Shown here: positions 52,122-64,000 of the stretch, piece by piece
Layout of the letters: each line of letters starts with the position of its first letter
Position numbering within the stretch: position 1 is the first letter of the stretch
Assembly (NCBI GenBank): GCA_024195265.1
Contig: JAJLRJ010000010.1
Span: 20,147,284-20,211,283 of the forward strand
Length of the DNA: 64,000 nucleotides
Reading direction: 5' to 3'
Source: Dendrophyllia cribrosa
Lineage: Eukaryota; Cnidaria; Anthozoa; Scleractinia; Dendrophylliidae
Position numbers and translations under genes: made by a program
The notes under the pieces: model-generated
What the model saw: only the letters and a program-made list of their open reading frames with translations
The model's database searches: none
Told to the model about the DNA's origin: nothing

Positions 52122-54044
52122 CTAGGAAGGTAAAAAGGAGAAATAAACAGAAATAGTTAGACTGCTAGCAGTCCCTCTCTGGATAGTTGAACGAGTGAAC
52201 AAATCACGCAATAAGCGATCGACTGAGCAAGCAAAAGTAGTAATGTCCAGTCTCGCCAAGCTTGTTGTTGTGATTAGCTCTGGCCATGCATCTGCTCAAC
52301 CAGCTGACTGAAAAGGGACAGCTACAATGTAGCAGTCTAAGAAATAGCACAATATGTGCGATACGAAGTTTAGCATCTGTTTTTATTCTGTGCGTTTCGG
52401 AATCCGACTCATGTGTTTAAAGTCATCACGGGCGTTTTTATGTTGGTCATGCTATGCAGTCTCTTGGGTTTTCCGTTTGGTAGTATTTAAGCAAGTGTTG
52501 GATGTATAAATATTCTTTTTCTCAGAGTCAGGTCATGTTGAGCAACCTTCTACTGATAAACCATGTAGTCCAGTACAACCTGTTCATGGGTCGGGTAGCT
52601 GGCGACTCAACTGTCTCCCCCACCAGGTGTGCTTTGGTGAGGAGGGTGGGTGCAGGATTAAAAACAAGACCTGTTTAAGGATGAGCTCCCACTGAGCCAA
52701 CGGCCATCCACTAAAATCACATACGGAGAGTTGATCTCGGGAACAAAGTCCCAATCCCACGGTGTAATCGACGTGTCAAGGGGATGAATGGCAGGGTGTT
52801 AACTGTTACTTACGTAGGCCGTGGTTTGGCAACCTCACAGGTGGCGTGCATTAACCCGTGGATGACCTTGTTTTGAAACGTACACCTTGCATAGCATTTT
52901 CATGGATTTCTTTACACAATCATCTATTCAGCGCAGTAACAAATATGCGACGAATGATCCTGAGGATCAGCGACGGCGCCCGAATCACCGCGGTACCAGA
53001 GGAGGTAGAAAGAAACGCATAAACCGGCGCGGTAGTAGATGGCCATTAAATTTAAGCCTTGTTATGAGTAAGGGAATGCCTTTTGCGTTATCCTTGCATA
53101 CTAATTTGGATTTCCTGCATACTATTTTGGATAGGTAAGTAATTATTTACCTTGCGTTTTATACCAATACAATAGGAACAATAGACAGGTCTAAACATGC
53201 CCGTTTATACCAATTCACTTCAAAACAAAACACAACTGACACAGATATCAAGGATATGATCAAGGATTTGCGAAAACAGCCTCGAATATTATAATTAAAT
53301 TTCTTGGATGATAAACGTGGCGTTATAGAACTATACCAGTTCCCGAAATCTTTACAATCCCCGTCCGAGTTCCACATTTTGTTGGTGCAGAGGAAATAAT
53401 TGGCCAGTTAAATTAAGACATTATTCAAACGGTAAAACAAAGTGGATTTACGTACACGAAGATGAACCAAACGTAAAATCGTTTTCAGAGGAAACCTTTG
53501 CTACCGAACAAAGCTTCAGAACTGCAATCCGGCCTTACAGTGAATTCGCGCTACGACCGTAAAGTTATTTCATTCTAACATTTTGTTCTTGATTTCCTTA
53601 TCATTTGTGGAGTACATGAATTTGAGTTATTCTAAATAAAACAGCTTTTGTTCACATATGATTTGATGTAACCTTAATGCGTTTTGTTACTATTAAATTG
53701 ATTTGAACTTAAACAAAGTGTGGGTTTATTGTTTTAGCACGCGCATGTAATTGGCAGCTTTGTTTATTTTTCCGACGTGCTAATCTTCCATGCAAATTTA
53801 GTTCAGTGTAAGTTCGTTTAATTCAAAGTTTGAACTTTGAAGCCACCGGTAAAGTTATAAAAACTTAAAGTGGGTGATGGTTGCAAAACTGAAAATCCAC
53901 ATAGAGTCTAGCGATGTAGCGATTAAAAGAATGTTGCGGTAAATAAGAATAAGAAGCGGTTTTTTATACTGCGCAATTTTATTGATTCTAAACTTGAATG
54001 TTTCGGAACCCTCTTATTAGTTTAATGCAACTATAGTATCCACA

Positions 54045-54116
54045 GCTTTGATGGTCTAGTGGTTAAGACACTGCGTTGTGGCCGCAGTAACCCAGGTTCG
54101 AGTCCTGGTCAAGGCA
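54045..54116 (+). tRNA. tRNA-His: tRNA-His (GTG)
   Basis: All four arms pair: acceptor GCTTTGA/TCAAGGC with one G-U, anticodon stem CTGCG/CGCAG, T stem CCAGG/CCTGG. The loop TTGTGGC gives anticodon GTG. Box A GTCTAGTGGTTA and B box GGTTCGAGTCC are good. Discriminator A at 54116; no intron. Appears intact. Confidence 0.92.
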
Positions 54117-54245
54117 TGTTGTTTTGATCTATGTCTGTAAAGGATATCTGTGTCAGTTGTGTTTTTGTTTTGAATTGAGTTGGTATAAAGCGGTATAACG
54201 GTGTCAGAAGCGGAAATGAGAAACATAATCAAAGTGATTTAGAAA

Positions 54246-54876
54246 GATACAACACCGAGCCCTGACAGAGTAGTATACTCCGACCTTACACCTATAGCAG
54301 ATGACGACACTTTGCTTTCTGAACTTGTCGAGCTCGTCAAGGAAGGTGTACTTCTCACGGACTGGCGAGATTGAAATCTGAGTGTACTGCCTAAGTCCAA
54401 CAAGGATCACAGAGTGCTGAAAGGCTACAGGATCATCACTATGGCCAACATACTGGTGAAACTGTGTGAGAAAATTGCGGCGAGAAGAGTAGTTGAGCAA
54501 CTGGAAAGGGAAAACAAACTGTCAAAAAATGTTGGTGGTGCCAGGCCACGAAGATCTACCACATCTAATGTTGAAGCCCTGGTTGACAAAATGCAAAAAG
54601 GCCTCCAAAGCAGTCAGTGGTATGTGCTTGGCTTATTTGATCTGGAGGATGCATACAAACGAGTACACATACCAACGCTAGCAGACAAAATGATCGGCTT
54701 TGGGCTATCTGATGTACTGGTGAGATGGCTTTTTTCGATGTTGGACTCCGGGCGATGCCCTTTGAAATTTTGATCATGGACATCAGACTCCTTTGAAGTA
54801 AGTTCTGGTCTGCCCCAAGGTTCACCCTTGAGCTGCATATTATTCAATATCTATACAATAGACATAATTGACCATA
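54246..54876 (+). pseudogene. LINE reverse-transcriptase fragment
   Basis: A single frame encodes NILVKLCEKIAARRVVEQLE, VLGLFDLEDAYKRVHIP (motif A region) and SSGLPQGSPLSCILFN (motif B), typical of non-LTR reverse transcriptases. Two in-frame TGA codons (about 54373 and 54771) interrupt it, and both ends are missing, including the YADD motif. Confidence 0.88.
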
Positions 54877-54957
54877 AGGAAGTTGAGGAAACGGATCCCT
54901 TTTCACCTCCATTTCTTCCTCATCCCAGTCTACCTTTCTCTTCATATCTCTTCATAT

Positions 54958-55224
54958 CTAATCCTCTTGTACAAGTATTTGCTTCTTTGTCTTGAACGGA
55001 ACGTTTTGCTTGGCCAGATTAATAAGAGCATCCTTATGTGAGAGCAAAACACGCTTATTTGTTTCAGGACGGGGAATGTTTTCCGTAAGAACATTATAAA
55101 TAATATGTAACAAGCCGTGAACCTGTTGTGGATTAGTTGTCCTTAAGAGAAATCGGCGCTGATGATCGGGACCATTAGCTAAGAGCTGGAGAAAACACCG
55201 GTTGTTCTTTACTACTTGAGACAT
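54958..55224 (-). CDS. small basic protein, virus-like element candidate
   Basis: 88 residues with FLLRTTNPQQVHGLLHIIYN, KDALINLAKQNVPFK and a C-terminal KKQILVQED. From memory this resembles small basic proteins that end in a KK..L.QKGG-type sequence in mobile or virus-like elements of marine invertebrates. Unverified. It lies divergently from a short Cys-rich frame at 55499-55603. Confidence 0.4.
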   Translation of the reverse strand: MSQVVKNNRCFLQLLANGPDHQRRFLLRTTNPQQVHGLLHIIYNVLTENIPRPETNKRVLLSHKDALINLAKQNVPFKTKKQILVQED

Positions 55225-55498
55225 AACTGTAGAATGAGTTAAGAATAGTGAGTTGTTGTCTTAAATCGCGATAGTGGAAAAGAAGGTAAAAACAATAGAA
55301 TTCAGGAGGATGACGAGGTCAGTGAAAACAATAGAATTGAGGAGGAGGTGGTGGTGACAACAACAGAATTGAGGAGGAGAAGAAGGAGGAGGAGGAGGAG
55401 GAGGAGGTGAAAACAATAAGATTGAGGAGGAGCTGGCCTATATAAGTGAGTAACATTTGCCTCTTTCTCAGTTCACACTGAGTTTTCATTGAGTTGAC

Positions 55499-55603
55499 AT
55501 GAATTTGCCCTGTCCCGTTTGTGAGAAAGATATGCAAAGACGCATGACTCAATTTAAAGCAATACCAATTTCTACACAAACGTGTCAGCGGTTTCACTTC
55601 TAG
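55499..55603 (+). CDS. short Cys-rich ORF (weak)
   Basis: 34-codon frame starting MNLPCPVCEKDMQRRMTQF, resembling half of a zinc finger, preceded by TATATAAG at 55438-55445. May be the truncated partner of the 54958-55224 gene. Confidence 0.25.
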   Translation: MNLPCPVCEKDMQRRMTQFKAIPISTQTCQRFHF

Positions 55604-55730
55604 CACCCTTTTACTTGTATGGTTGCAGGGATGACCTGTTCGGGAAAACGTTTTGGGTTCAATCACAGTTACAACAGTCCTCCTTAGACCTGTCCATTAA
55701 TGTTTCTATTGTTTTGAAAATGAGGCGGAA

Positions 55731-55831
55731 ATCCAAATTAGAATGCAGGAAATCCAAATTAGTATGCCGGAAGACAAAATTAGTATGCAGAAAGACAAAA
55801 TTAGTATGCAGAAAGACAAAATTAGTATGCA
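55731..55831. repeat. 21 bp tandem repeat, ~5 units
   Basis: Units like AGACAAAATTAGTATGCAGA, first two diverged. The period keeps a frame open (CRKTKLV repeats). Confidence 0.88.
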
Positions 55832-58504
55832 AGGATTCGCTTTCACCATAACACAAAAGGAATTCCCTTAATGACGTCATGATTAAGCATAGCTAATGAG
55901 GAGATGACTGGGAAGACGCTAACTAGGCAAGTTCTACCCACAAGACATCATTAACAGGCTTAAGGAGAGCAGCAAATGTAAGACTCAACCCAACAAGACT
56001 TGGTGGTCACTGCAAAGACTCCATGACGGAGACATAAGGTGTGGTGTCGGCGCCACTCAGTCTACGCACAGTTTTGGTACTAAACAGGTCACACAGGAGA
56101 TCATGGGAACATTGGTGGAGATTCTTAGGAGGGGATGGCCTGGGTGCTACATCCCATGATTTGGAACAACAACAACAACAACAACAACAACTTTCTCCCG
56201 GCTCATAACCAGAACTGGGTTCGCTTTATTTTTTATACACACAACACAAGTTTATTTTTCTTTCTTATTTTAATTGCTGGGATTTTGGCCACTTGTTTCT
56301 TTTATTTTTTATTCCGTACTGTCTTTGTAACTCTGCCACCTCTACGTCTTCGGGGAATACGCCTAGTCGGATGATTATCGGCTTAAAGTTGCCATTGACA
56401 TTGTGTAACAGATGAGCACCCCTTGTTATCTGGTTATTTAAGTAGTTGGGTCGAGTTTGTGGAGGGATCGGCGTGAAGGACCGCCTAAAACAGTTCTTTA
56501 GAGCAACCTTATTGTGTCAGCCCGTTGTTCGTGTATGGTATTTCATCCAGTAGCTGTTTATGATTATTATTTTTTATTACTCATGCGCAAAGCGCAATGA
56601 GTTAAAAAATGCCCTTCGATTTTCTTTTTTTTTTAATTACTCATGCGCAAAGCGCAAGAGTTATAAAACGGCCTTCGTTTTTCTTTTTATTATTTTTTTT
56701 TGTCACGATTTTGTATGCAAATTTATGCACGCATATTTTAGTGTACGCGAACTCGCCCCTGTCTCCCCTAGAAAGTTATTTTTGTCCCCTATTGTTATAA
56801 AAGGCTTCAGGAAGGTTAAACCAATTAGAATCCGTCTACTGATCACATGTCTGGGTTTTATGGGGGGACTAGAGAGAACCGGTTTGTCACTCGGAGAAGA
56901 CTATCATCAGATTCCAAACAAATAAGACCGCTTCTGTACTCCATACTTCAATTTTTCAGACGTTCATTTTCCATTACCAGAATGTAAACACGCCTTTTAA
57001 GACTTCGAAATGGAAAGAAATAGTCCTTAAGACGATTTGTATGCCTTTGAAGTGGCGGTTAGAGAGCTGAAAGCGATGGAATCTTCCTGTTAGGTTCAGC
57101 ATCTATTTATCACAAAGCGGGACATGTCTTCCTTCGAAGCGCGAAGCGGAAGACTTTACTAAGAATTTTCAAGCATTCCTGGAAAACTACGGTAAAGAAA
57201 ATAACATTTTTGAATGTCCATTTACTTTGTAAGAAACATTGCAAATTGTGATCAAACTTGTTCGAATGTTTTCTTCTTGAAGCCAATAATCACGGTAAAT
57301 TAACGGCACGCTAGCTAGTAAATATAATTAAGTTAAATAGCGCTTTCTGAAAGTTTGCTTTCAAGATTTTTTATGCAAATCATCTTTACGGATAAGAATG
57401 GCATTCTATATACACAGGAAAAGTCGGAAATGTTAGAAAACACTAGATATAATAAATAAAGCAGGTTGCTGAATTTAAATATTATTTTGTGATGTTTATA
57501 ATAGAATTCGCAGACGCTAGCGCTGCGCGCTGCAATTAGGATAAATAAATCGCCAAGCCTTCCGGAAGCAGAAATCACTGAATTCTGATAAGTGTTTAAC
57601 TCTTTTATTCAAGGGAAAGACATTTTCATTCAAGGAAATACGAGTTTCATTAAAACGTTTTGACCTTTAAAACAAATATTTTGGATTCATGATCGTGAAT
57701 GAAACACACGCGATCGAATTACAGTTCACACGAAATTTGCATATATGAAAGAATTGTATTTGCGACAACACTTTGAAGAAACTGTGAAGCCTGGTAAAAA
57801 CTAATACATGGCAAAATCAAAGCAGTTATTTAAGGAACAAACTTTATAGAAAAATTGCATTTCGATTTGGTCTTGAAATCACGGGGGGGGGGTTTCGTGA
57901 TGCGTCACGCAATATTTATTTTTAAAATGTTTCCGATTTAAAGCACTCATCATCACAGTTTTGACATTATAAAAGCAGAATCTACTGAATCCGATTACAT
58001 GTATTCGAAAAATTTATTGGAAATCCGGGCAGGAGGAGGGGTCTCTGGGCTTGGAAATCCAGGGGGGGGGGGGGGGATTCTAGCGGGCCAGGAAATTCGG
58101 GTGGAGGGGGAGGGGTCAAACAATCTTGCCATCCGTCGGTGGGGGTTGGGGGTGGATTCTTTCTGGAATAACCCAATTCACGGTTTGGGAAGTATTAGAC
58201 TAGTGTGGGTTTGATCGGGAATCAATAAATTAAATATTAAAAGCGAGTACAGAAAAATTGGTAGCTTCAATCAACATGTCTTGAGTGGTGGTGCAATGTG
58301 TGTCACGCAATGTGTGTCGTTGAGGGAGGAAAGGTGCGTGACCCGTTAAAAAATAACCCATAAAACTTTCTTATGCAAGCGCATGAGTATAGGCTACTGG
58401 TAGTTTCTTGTTTTTTTTTATTTTTTGTGTCAAGATTTTGCATGCAAATTTATGCACGCATATTTTAGTGACCGAGTTCTCGGGTCACCAACATTCTACA
58501 AAAA

Positions 58505-58765
58505 ATGGCTGCCGCGCTCGGCATGTGCTTGGTTTTTAAAACCGTAGTTTTGTGTCATCGGATTAATAACTCACATTTAAAATATTCAAAATGGAAAGAG
58601 AAAGCTTTAAGGAATACCCAATGCCGCTATAGTGGAGAAAAAGGAGACCTTTTAGCAACTAACTTGCTTCGAGGAAATTCATACGCTTTTATCAGTGTGT
58701 GGCGATCAAAACCGAAGAAGCAGAGTTTTAAAGAATTTTCAAACAGACGAGGGACTTTACCGTAA
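58505..58765 (+). CDS. 86-codon ORF inside a repeat unit (weak)
   Basis: ATG in good context (AAAAAATGGCTGCC) and a basic product ending SKPKKQSFKEFSNRRGTLP. Not recognised and not shared by the other repeat units, so it may be captured sequence. Confidence 0.2.
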   Translation: MAAALGMCLVFKTVVLCHRINNSHLKYSKWKEKALRNTQCRYSGEKGDLLATNLLRGNSYAFISVWRSKPKKQSFKEFSNRRGTLP

Positions 58766-61299
58766 AATAAATTACAATTTTTGGTGAGAATTTATGTTGA
58801 TATCAATTTGTGATTCACTTTTTCTTTGTGTTCTGGTTAGTTTTGGAGAAATATTTATAAAACATGTTAAAATTCAATCGTAATGACATCTGATATTATG
58901 TAAACAAAACAAGATTTAATTTTGTACCGGTAGTTCTAACTTCACACGCGTCGCCTAATACGCAAAGATGTCTGTGTATGTTTTGCAATTTTCATTTCCA
59001 AATTAGTTTCTAGGGCAATTTCCGATACAACTGGTGTATTTTATTCGAAAATTAGTCATACTTTTAGTCCAGACCGAGTAAAAGTTTTTGTGCACGGTCG
59101 CGTAATTCTGTTATTGAGATTCACTGAAATTGAAAAAATAGCCCGGTCGTTTGCTGATTTCATTGCTTTTAAAAGTAGTCTTTTCAAATGTAACAGAAAG
59201 AAGTCACGGTTTGGGAAATAAAAGACGAGTGTGTATTTGATCGGGAATCAATAAATTAAATATTCAAAGCGAGTACAGGAAACGTGTTTTAGCGTGTTCT
59301 TTAGTGTGTCACGCAAAATTCGTTGAGGGGGGAGGGATGCGTGACCAATTTAGAATAAACTGTATGACTTTCTTAATATGCAAGCGCATGAGTACAGGCT
59401 ACCAGTGTAGCCTCTTGTTACTCGTGCGCGAAGCGCAAGAGTTATAAAAAGGGCTTCGTTTTTCTTTTTTTTTTTTGTCACGATTTTGCATGCAAATTTA
59501 TGCACGCATATTTTAGTGTACGCGAACTCGCCCCTGCCTCCCCTAGAAAGTTATTTTTGTCCCCATTGTTATAAAAGGCTTCAGGAAGGTTAAACCAATC
59601 AGAATCCGTCTACTGAACACATGTCTGGATTTTAGGGGGGACTAGAGAGAACCGGTTTGTCACTCGGAGAAGACTATCATCAGATTTCAAACAAATATGA
59701 CCGCTTCTGTACTCCACACTTCAATTTTGCAGACGTTCATTTTCCATTACCAGAATGTAAACACGCCTTTTAAGACTTCGAAATGGAAAGAAAAAGTCCT
59801 TAAGACGATTTGTATGCCTTTGAAGTGGCGGTTAGAGAGCTGAAAGCGTTGGAATCTTCCTGTGAGGATTAGCATCCATTTATCACAAAGCGGGACGTGT
59901 CTTCCTACGAAGCGCGAAGCGGCAGACTTTACTAAGAATTTTCAAGCATTCCTGGAAAACTACGGTAAAGAAAATAACATTTTTGAATGTCCATTTACTT
60001 TGTAAGAAACATTTCATAGACTGTTTGTTCTTCGACATGTGCTAAACAAATTTAATTGCGTTGCCGAGGACGGTTTCCTCGATGCGATATTAAATTTAAC
60101 GCGTTTTGCTCTTGAGACTAAACTATAAATAGATATTTGAATAAAACTTTCAACTGAGAGAATTCGTTGTCCTTTTTCCTGTGTAAAGGCAAATTGCGAT
60201 TAAACTTGTTCGAATGTTTTCTTCGTGAAGCCAATAAGAATGGCATTCTATATACACAGGAAAAGTCGGAAATTTTAGAAAACACCAGATATAATAAATG
60301 AGGCAGGTTGCTGAATTTAAATATTATTTTGTGATGTTTATAATATAATTCGCAGACGCTAGCGCTGCATGCTGCAATTAGGATAAATAAATCGCCAAGC
60401 CTTCCGGAAGCAGAAAATCACTGAATTCTGATAAGCGTTTAACTCTTTTATTCAAGGGAAAGACATTTTCATTCAAGGAAATATGAGTTTCATTAAAATG
60501 TTTTGACCTTTAGAACAAATATTTTGGAACAGCGCGCGATCGAATTACATTTCACATGCACACAAAATTTGCATGAAACGAAGCCTGGAAAAAAACTAAT
60601 GGCAAAATCAAAGCAGTTATTTAAGGAACTAGCTTTATAGAAAAATTTCATTTCGATTTGGTCTTGAAATCACAGGGGTTTTTTTCCATGATGCGTCACG
60701 CAATATTTATTTTTAAAATTTTTTACCAATTTATTGCACTCATCACCACAGTTTTGACATTAAAAAGCGGAAGCTCCTGAATGCGATTACCTGTATTGTT
60801 TTCATTACCTGTATATTTTGGGCTTCCAAAAATTAATTGGAAATCCGGGTCAGTAGGAGGGGTCTCTGGGCTTGGAAATACAGGCGGGAGGGGGACCTAG
60901 CGGGCCAGGAAATCCGGGTGGATGTGGATGGGGGGGGGGGGGGGGGGGGGGGTCAAAAAATCTTGCCATCCGTCGGTTGGGGGGGGGGGGGGGGGTGGAT
61001 TCTTTCTGGAATAACCCAATGTAATACAAATAATTCATGGTTTGGGAAGTATTAGACTAGTGTGGGTTTGATCAGGAATCAATAAATTAAATATTCAACG
61101 CGAGTACAGAAAAAGTGGTAGCTTCAATCAACATGTCTTGATCGATGGTGCAATGTGTGTCACGCAAAATTCGTTGAGGGGGAGGGGTGCGTGACCCATT
61201 TAAAATAAATGGTAAAACTTTCTTACGCAAGCGCATGAGTATAGGCTACTGGTAGCCTCTTGTTACTCATGCGCGTAGCGGCATGAGTTATAAAATGGG

Positions 61300-62560
61300 C
61301 TCCGTTTTTCTTTTTATTATTTTTATTTTTTGCTTTTTACACGTCCGGTTTAGTGACTTCCGGCTACTCTCACTTCCGGTAAAACATCGTTACTGAAGTG
61401 TCACGACAGCGTCTCCTACAACCCTACTCACATCAGTAATGTTCACGTCAGGTATATATTATCTTCACAACAATGACTGGCTTCATTGTGGTACAGCCTT
61501 CATTTATAAAACATCCAATAGTAACGTGGTTTGCAGGTACGATGACTGAATTCTCCATGTCGGACGTCTTCTTATCTTGTTTAAATTTTTGAAATTTAAA
61601 TTGCTTCTTTTCTTATGGTACATTGAAGTATAAAACAAATGTTTGATACGCATGCGCATGACAAACATTTTCCGTCATTTGGTCTTATTGGTGTATAAGT
61701 CAGTCCTGTATTTCTCCCACAGAGGTGAACGTTGCTTTTATACACAGCATACAACTTGAAGCCGAATTTGTCGCGATTCTGAAAAAACTAAGAGCTATTT
61801 TTAATCAGAGTTCTTCCGAGGCAAAAATGTCAAACATCGATCTCTCGCACTCGCAATTTATTTCCCGTTTTACTGCCGATTCTTTGTAATGTCTGTATCG
61901 GAGCAGTCCTCGCTGCCTGTGGTGAGTAATTTCAAGACTTTTTTCAAGAAAGAACAATAGAAACACACGGCAAAACAGCGTCGTTACTTGAGCCCATCAG
62001 ATTTAATAAAACGACTAGACTTTGGGACTGGACTTCTGTGGATTATGGACTAGGGAATGCGTGTCATATTAATGTAGATTTTTACTGACTTTATTGCTTT
62101 TTGTGGTTACTAGGTTACTAGTAACCACTATGCTGTCACCTGTGTAAGTAAGTCCGACTTTCCGAAGCGCGAAGTTGTGCCAAGTTCACCCGATTGCTGT
62201 ACGATGAGACAGTTCTGATAGCTTCGGATTAGACGACTCGATTGTCAAGATTGTTTGTACGTGCGCGCTTTGGATTCGTGGAAAAGGTAAACGGAGCTTT
62301 CTCGTTATTTTTACTGCTTTACCAAGCACAGCTTTCACCAAATGTGGCCAAGTATTGTTTTCAAATATTATTTTAGGTATTTTCGTGGTTTGGAAAAAGG
62401 TTTTAGTGAAAAATCGAGCTGTGATTCGAAGTGTTTGTTAGCAGACCATGAGCTATCCGAACTCATGATTCAAACGCCGCCAACCTTTTTATTTCTGTAC
62501 CTTTGACCATTCAGAACTGTTTTTTTTTTTATTAGCGAAAGCATTATTATACGAATCATT
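61300..62560. other. stretch without recognised gene
   Basis: Sequence specific to the last repeat unit. A short ATG frame ending in a GTGAGT donor-like site lies at 61890-61922, too short to call. Confidence 0.3.
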
Positions 62561-63359
62561 TTTCCGGATAAGATTGGCATTCTATTACACAGGAAAAGTC
62601 GGCGATTTTAGAAAGTATAATAAAAATAGGTTGCTGAATTGAATTATTTTGTGATGTTTATTATATTTTCGCAGACGCTAGCCGGTTCCTCGCAGTAATT
62701 AGGATACAATATATCGCCAAGACTTCCAGAAGCAGAAAATCACTGAATTCTGAAAAGTGTTTGACTCTTTTAATCAAAGGAAAGACATTTTCATTCAAGG
62801 AAATATGAGTTTCATTCAAAAGTTTTGACCTTTTATAGAAAATATATTTTAGATTCAGTGATTATAAAAACAGCTTGATATCAAATTACATTTGACATAA
62901 AATTTGCACAAAGCAAAATTGTGTATTTGCGACAACACTTTGAAGAAACTGTGAAGCTTGGAAAAAACTTATTACAGATGGCAAAAGCAAAGCATTTTTT
63001 TAAAGAACCAGCTTTAAGTTATGGAAACATTTCATTTCGATTTGGTCTTAAAATCACGGAAAGATTTTAGTGAATGCGTCACGCAACGTTTATTTACAAA
63101 ATGTTTGACCAATTCATAGCAATTCTCACCAAAGATTTGAAATCTTTAAAAAAATCCCGGATCTCCTGAATGCGATTTCCTGTTTATTTAGGGCCTACAA
63201 AAAGTTAATGGCCATCCGGGCAGGAGGGGGTATCTGGGTTAAAAATCAAGGTGCGAGGGTTGGTCGGCCTGGCCGGGAAATCCGGGCGGGGGAGGGGTAA
63301 AAAAATATTGCATCCGTCGGGGGGGGGGGATTTTTTCTGGAATAACCCATTTTACACTG

Positions 63360-64000
63360 GTTGCATGCGATTAAGTAACACAGGAAAACTAAATCTTTAT
63401 ATTGATTATCAAATTTCTTTTTACAGCATGTAGAAGAAACACCACATTTTAATAAGCAACCAAATATTAAAAAAATTAATGATTACGATTTAAGTGATTT
63501 CTGTTCTACAGATTTGAATCTTTCTTTGCTACATAAGGCTGTTACTAGACATGCGCAAAGTTACAAACTGCCTTTTTAACTACCTACATCGCAGAGATAT
63601 TCAACACATCCTCTAAAAGATGTAATGCACCTACCAATGTTAAGCCCGAGGGAGGGGGAGGGCGGGCTAGGGGTTGGGATTTTGACTTTTTCTCAAAAAA
63701 TAGTTCAAAGTCCCACTCCCAGGGAACAACACGATGGTCAAAAACAGTAAAATTTTCCACCCTGGGGCAGGTGCAAGTGGTCAAACCTTAATGCAATCTA
63801 GAGTTGTGGAAACCAATGCTGAAACAACAGCTTTTTTAATATTTCTGTTGTACAAAGCATAAAATATTGATTCACTGATGACTACAGTATGTGGCCCCTG
63901 TCCGGCCGTGCCCGTGGTCAGGCCACGGCCGTTTTTATGTAATCTTCTGGCAGAAAACGAAGATTAAAAAAGAAAAAAAAAGATCAACAATCTCGGAAAG
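63360..64000. other. end of copy 2 homology and unassigned tail
   Basis: 63425-63625 matches 21055-21440, the segment just 3' (on the minus strand) of SABATH exon 1 in copy 1. After about 63625 similarity stops. No gene recognised; 63658-63670 is a G-rich run. Confidence 0.5.

Larger units (their letters stand above)
53766..55957. mobile_element. 2.2 kb composite insertion in copy 2
   Basis: Copy 1 is continuous at about 16852. Contains an inverted 55 nt copy of nearby sequence (54143-54198 against 53195-53250), the tRNA-His gene, a LINE fragment and a possible virus-like gene pair. Confidence 0.6.
56577..63360. repeat. head-to-tail repeat units bounded by ACTCATGCGC and GCGCATGAGT
   Basis: About four units: 56577-58395, a shorter one to about 59410, 59418-61250 and 61264 onwards. 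Shared parts are the CACGATTTTG-CATGCAAATT start, the ACATTTTCATTCAAGGAAAT middle, TGCGTCACGCAA and a G-run block with ATCTTGCCATCCGTCGG (58120, 60960, 63307). Neighbouring units abut at ACTGGTAGCCTCTTGTTACT-like junctions. Inverted ends suggest a DNA transposon amplified in tandem. No transposase seen. Confidence 0.72.

Noticed and set aside
61890..61922. ATG frame of 11 codons ending in a GTGAGT donor
   Set aside because: Too short and no downstream exon found.

Overview
The window looks like nuclear DNA of a cnidarian, most likely an anthozoan such as a coral. This is an inference from AT-rich, intron-rich host sequence, long introns packed with MITEs and LINE fragments, and the style of the mobile elements; no marker fixes the species.

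Host layout. The backbone is a tandem duplication of about 20 kb. Copy 1 runs from about 2665 to 22970. Copy 2 starts at about 22970 and continues past 63600. Copy 1 carries a six-exon minus-strand gene for a SABATH-type S-adenosylmethionine-dependent carboxyl methyltransferase (exons from 21480 down to 3244). All splice phases agree and the model gives 376 residues. Copy 2 keeps exons 3 to 6 (52121 down to 42911). The exon with the SAM-binding motif is missing from the matching interval (56577 to 63420), which holds head-to-tail repeat units instead. Because the copies align, each serves as an empty-site reference for insertions in the other.

The main mobile element is an 18.8 kb Polinton/Maverick (adintovirus-like) at 23660-42488. 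It sits about 420 bp downstream of the copy 2 stop codon and has hairpin-forming terminal inverted repeats of about 230-240 bp. On the left it encodes a zinc-finger-like protein, a YqaJ/lambda-exonuclease-like nuclease and a VLTF3-like late transcription factor. A structural block follows: membrane-hairpin protein, jelly-roll candidate, 603-residue protein with a C-terminal anchor, coiled-coil membrane protein, major capsid protein, packaging ATPase and several small membrane or hypothetical proteins. On the right are a retroviral-type integrase and protein-primed DNA polymerase B. Most structural and right-hand genes start just downstream of a CATATATATAC-like motif. Damage is visible: frameshifts in polymerase, integrase and probably ATPase; a frameshift, a stop and a 280 bp insertion in the coiled-coil gene; and a 1.8 kb DNA transposon inserted in the promoter motif of the integrase gene.

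Other contents. Copy 1 introns hold a 4.9 kb fold-back element (8541-13439) with two identical 81-codon ORFs in its arms and a scrambled PIF1-type helicase remnant. They also hold TTAA-flanked 225 bp MITEs and fold-backs with 9 bp target duplications. Copy 2 contains a 6 kb block (44125-50097) with ~25 bp satellite arrays and nested MITEs. A further insertion (53766-55957) carries an intact tRNA-His gene, a LINE reverse-transcriptase fragment and a possible virus-like gene pair. From 56577 to about 63350 there are about four head-to-tail units bounded by ACTCATGCGC/GCGCATGAGT.
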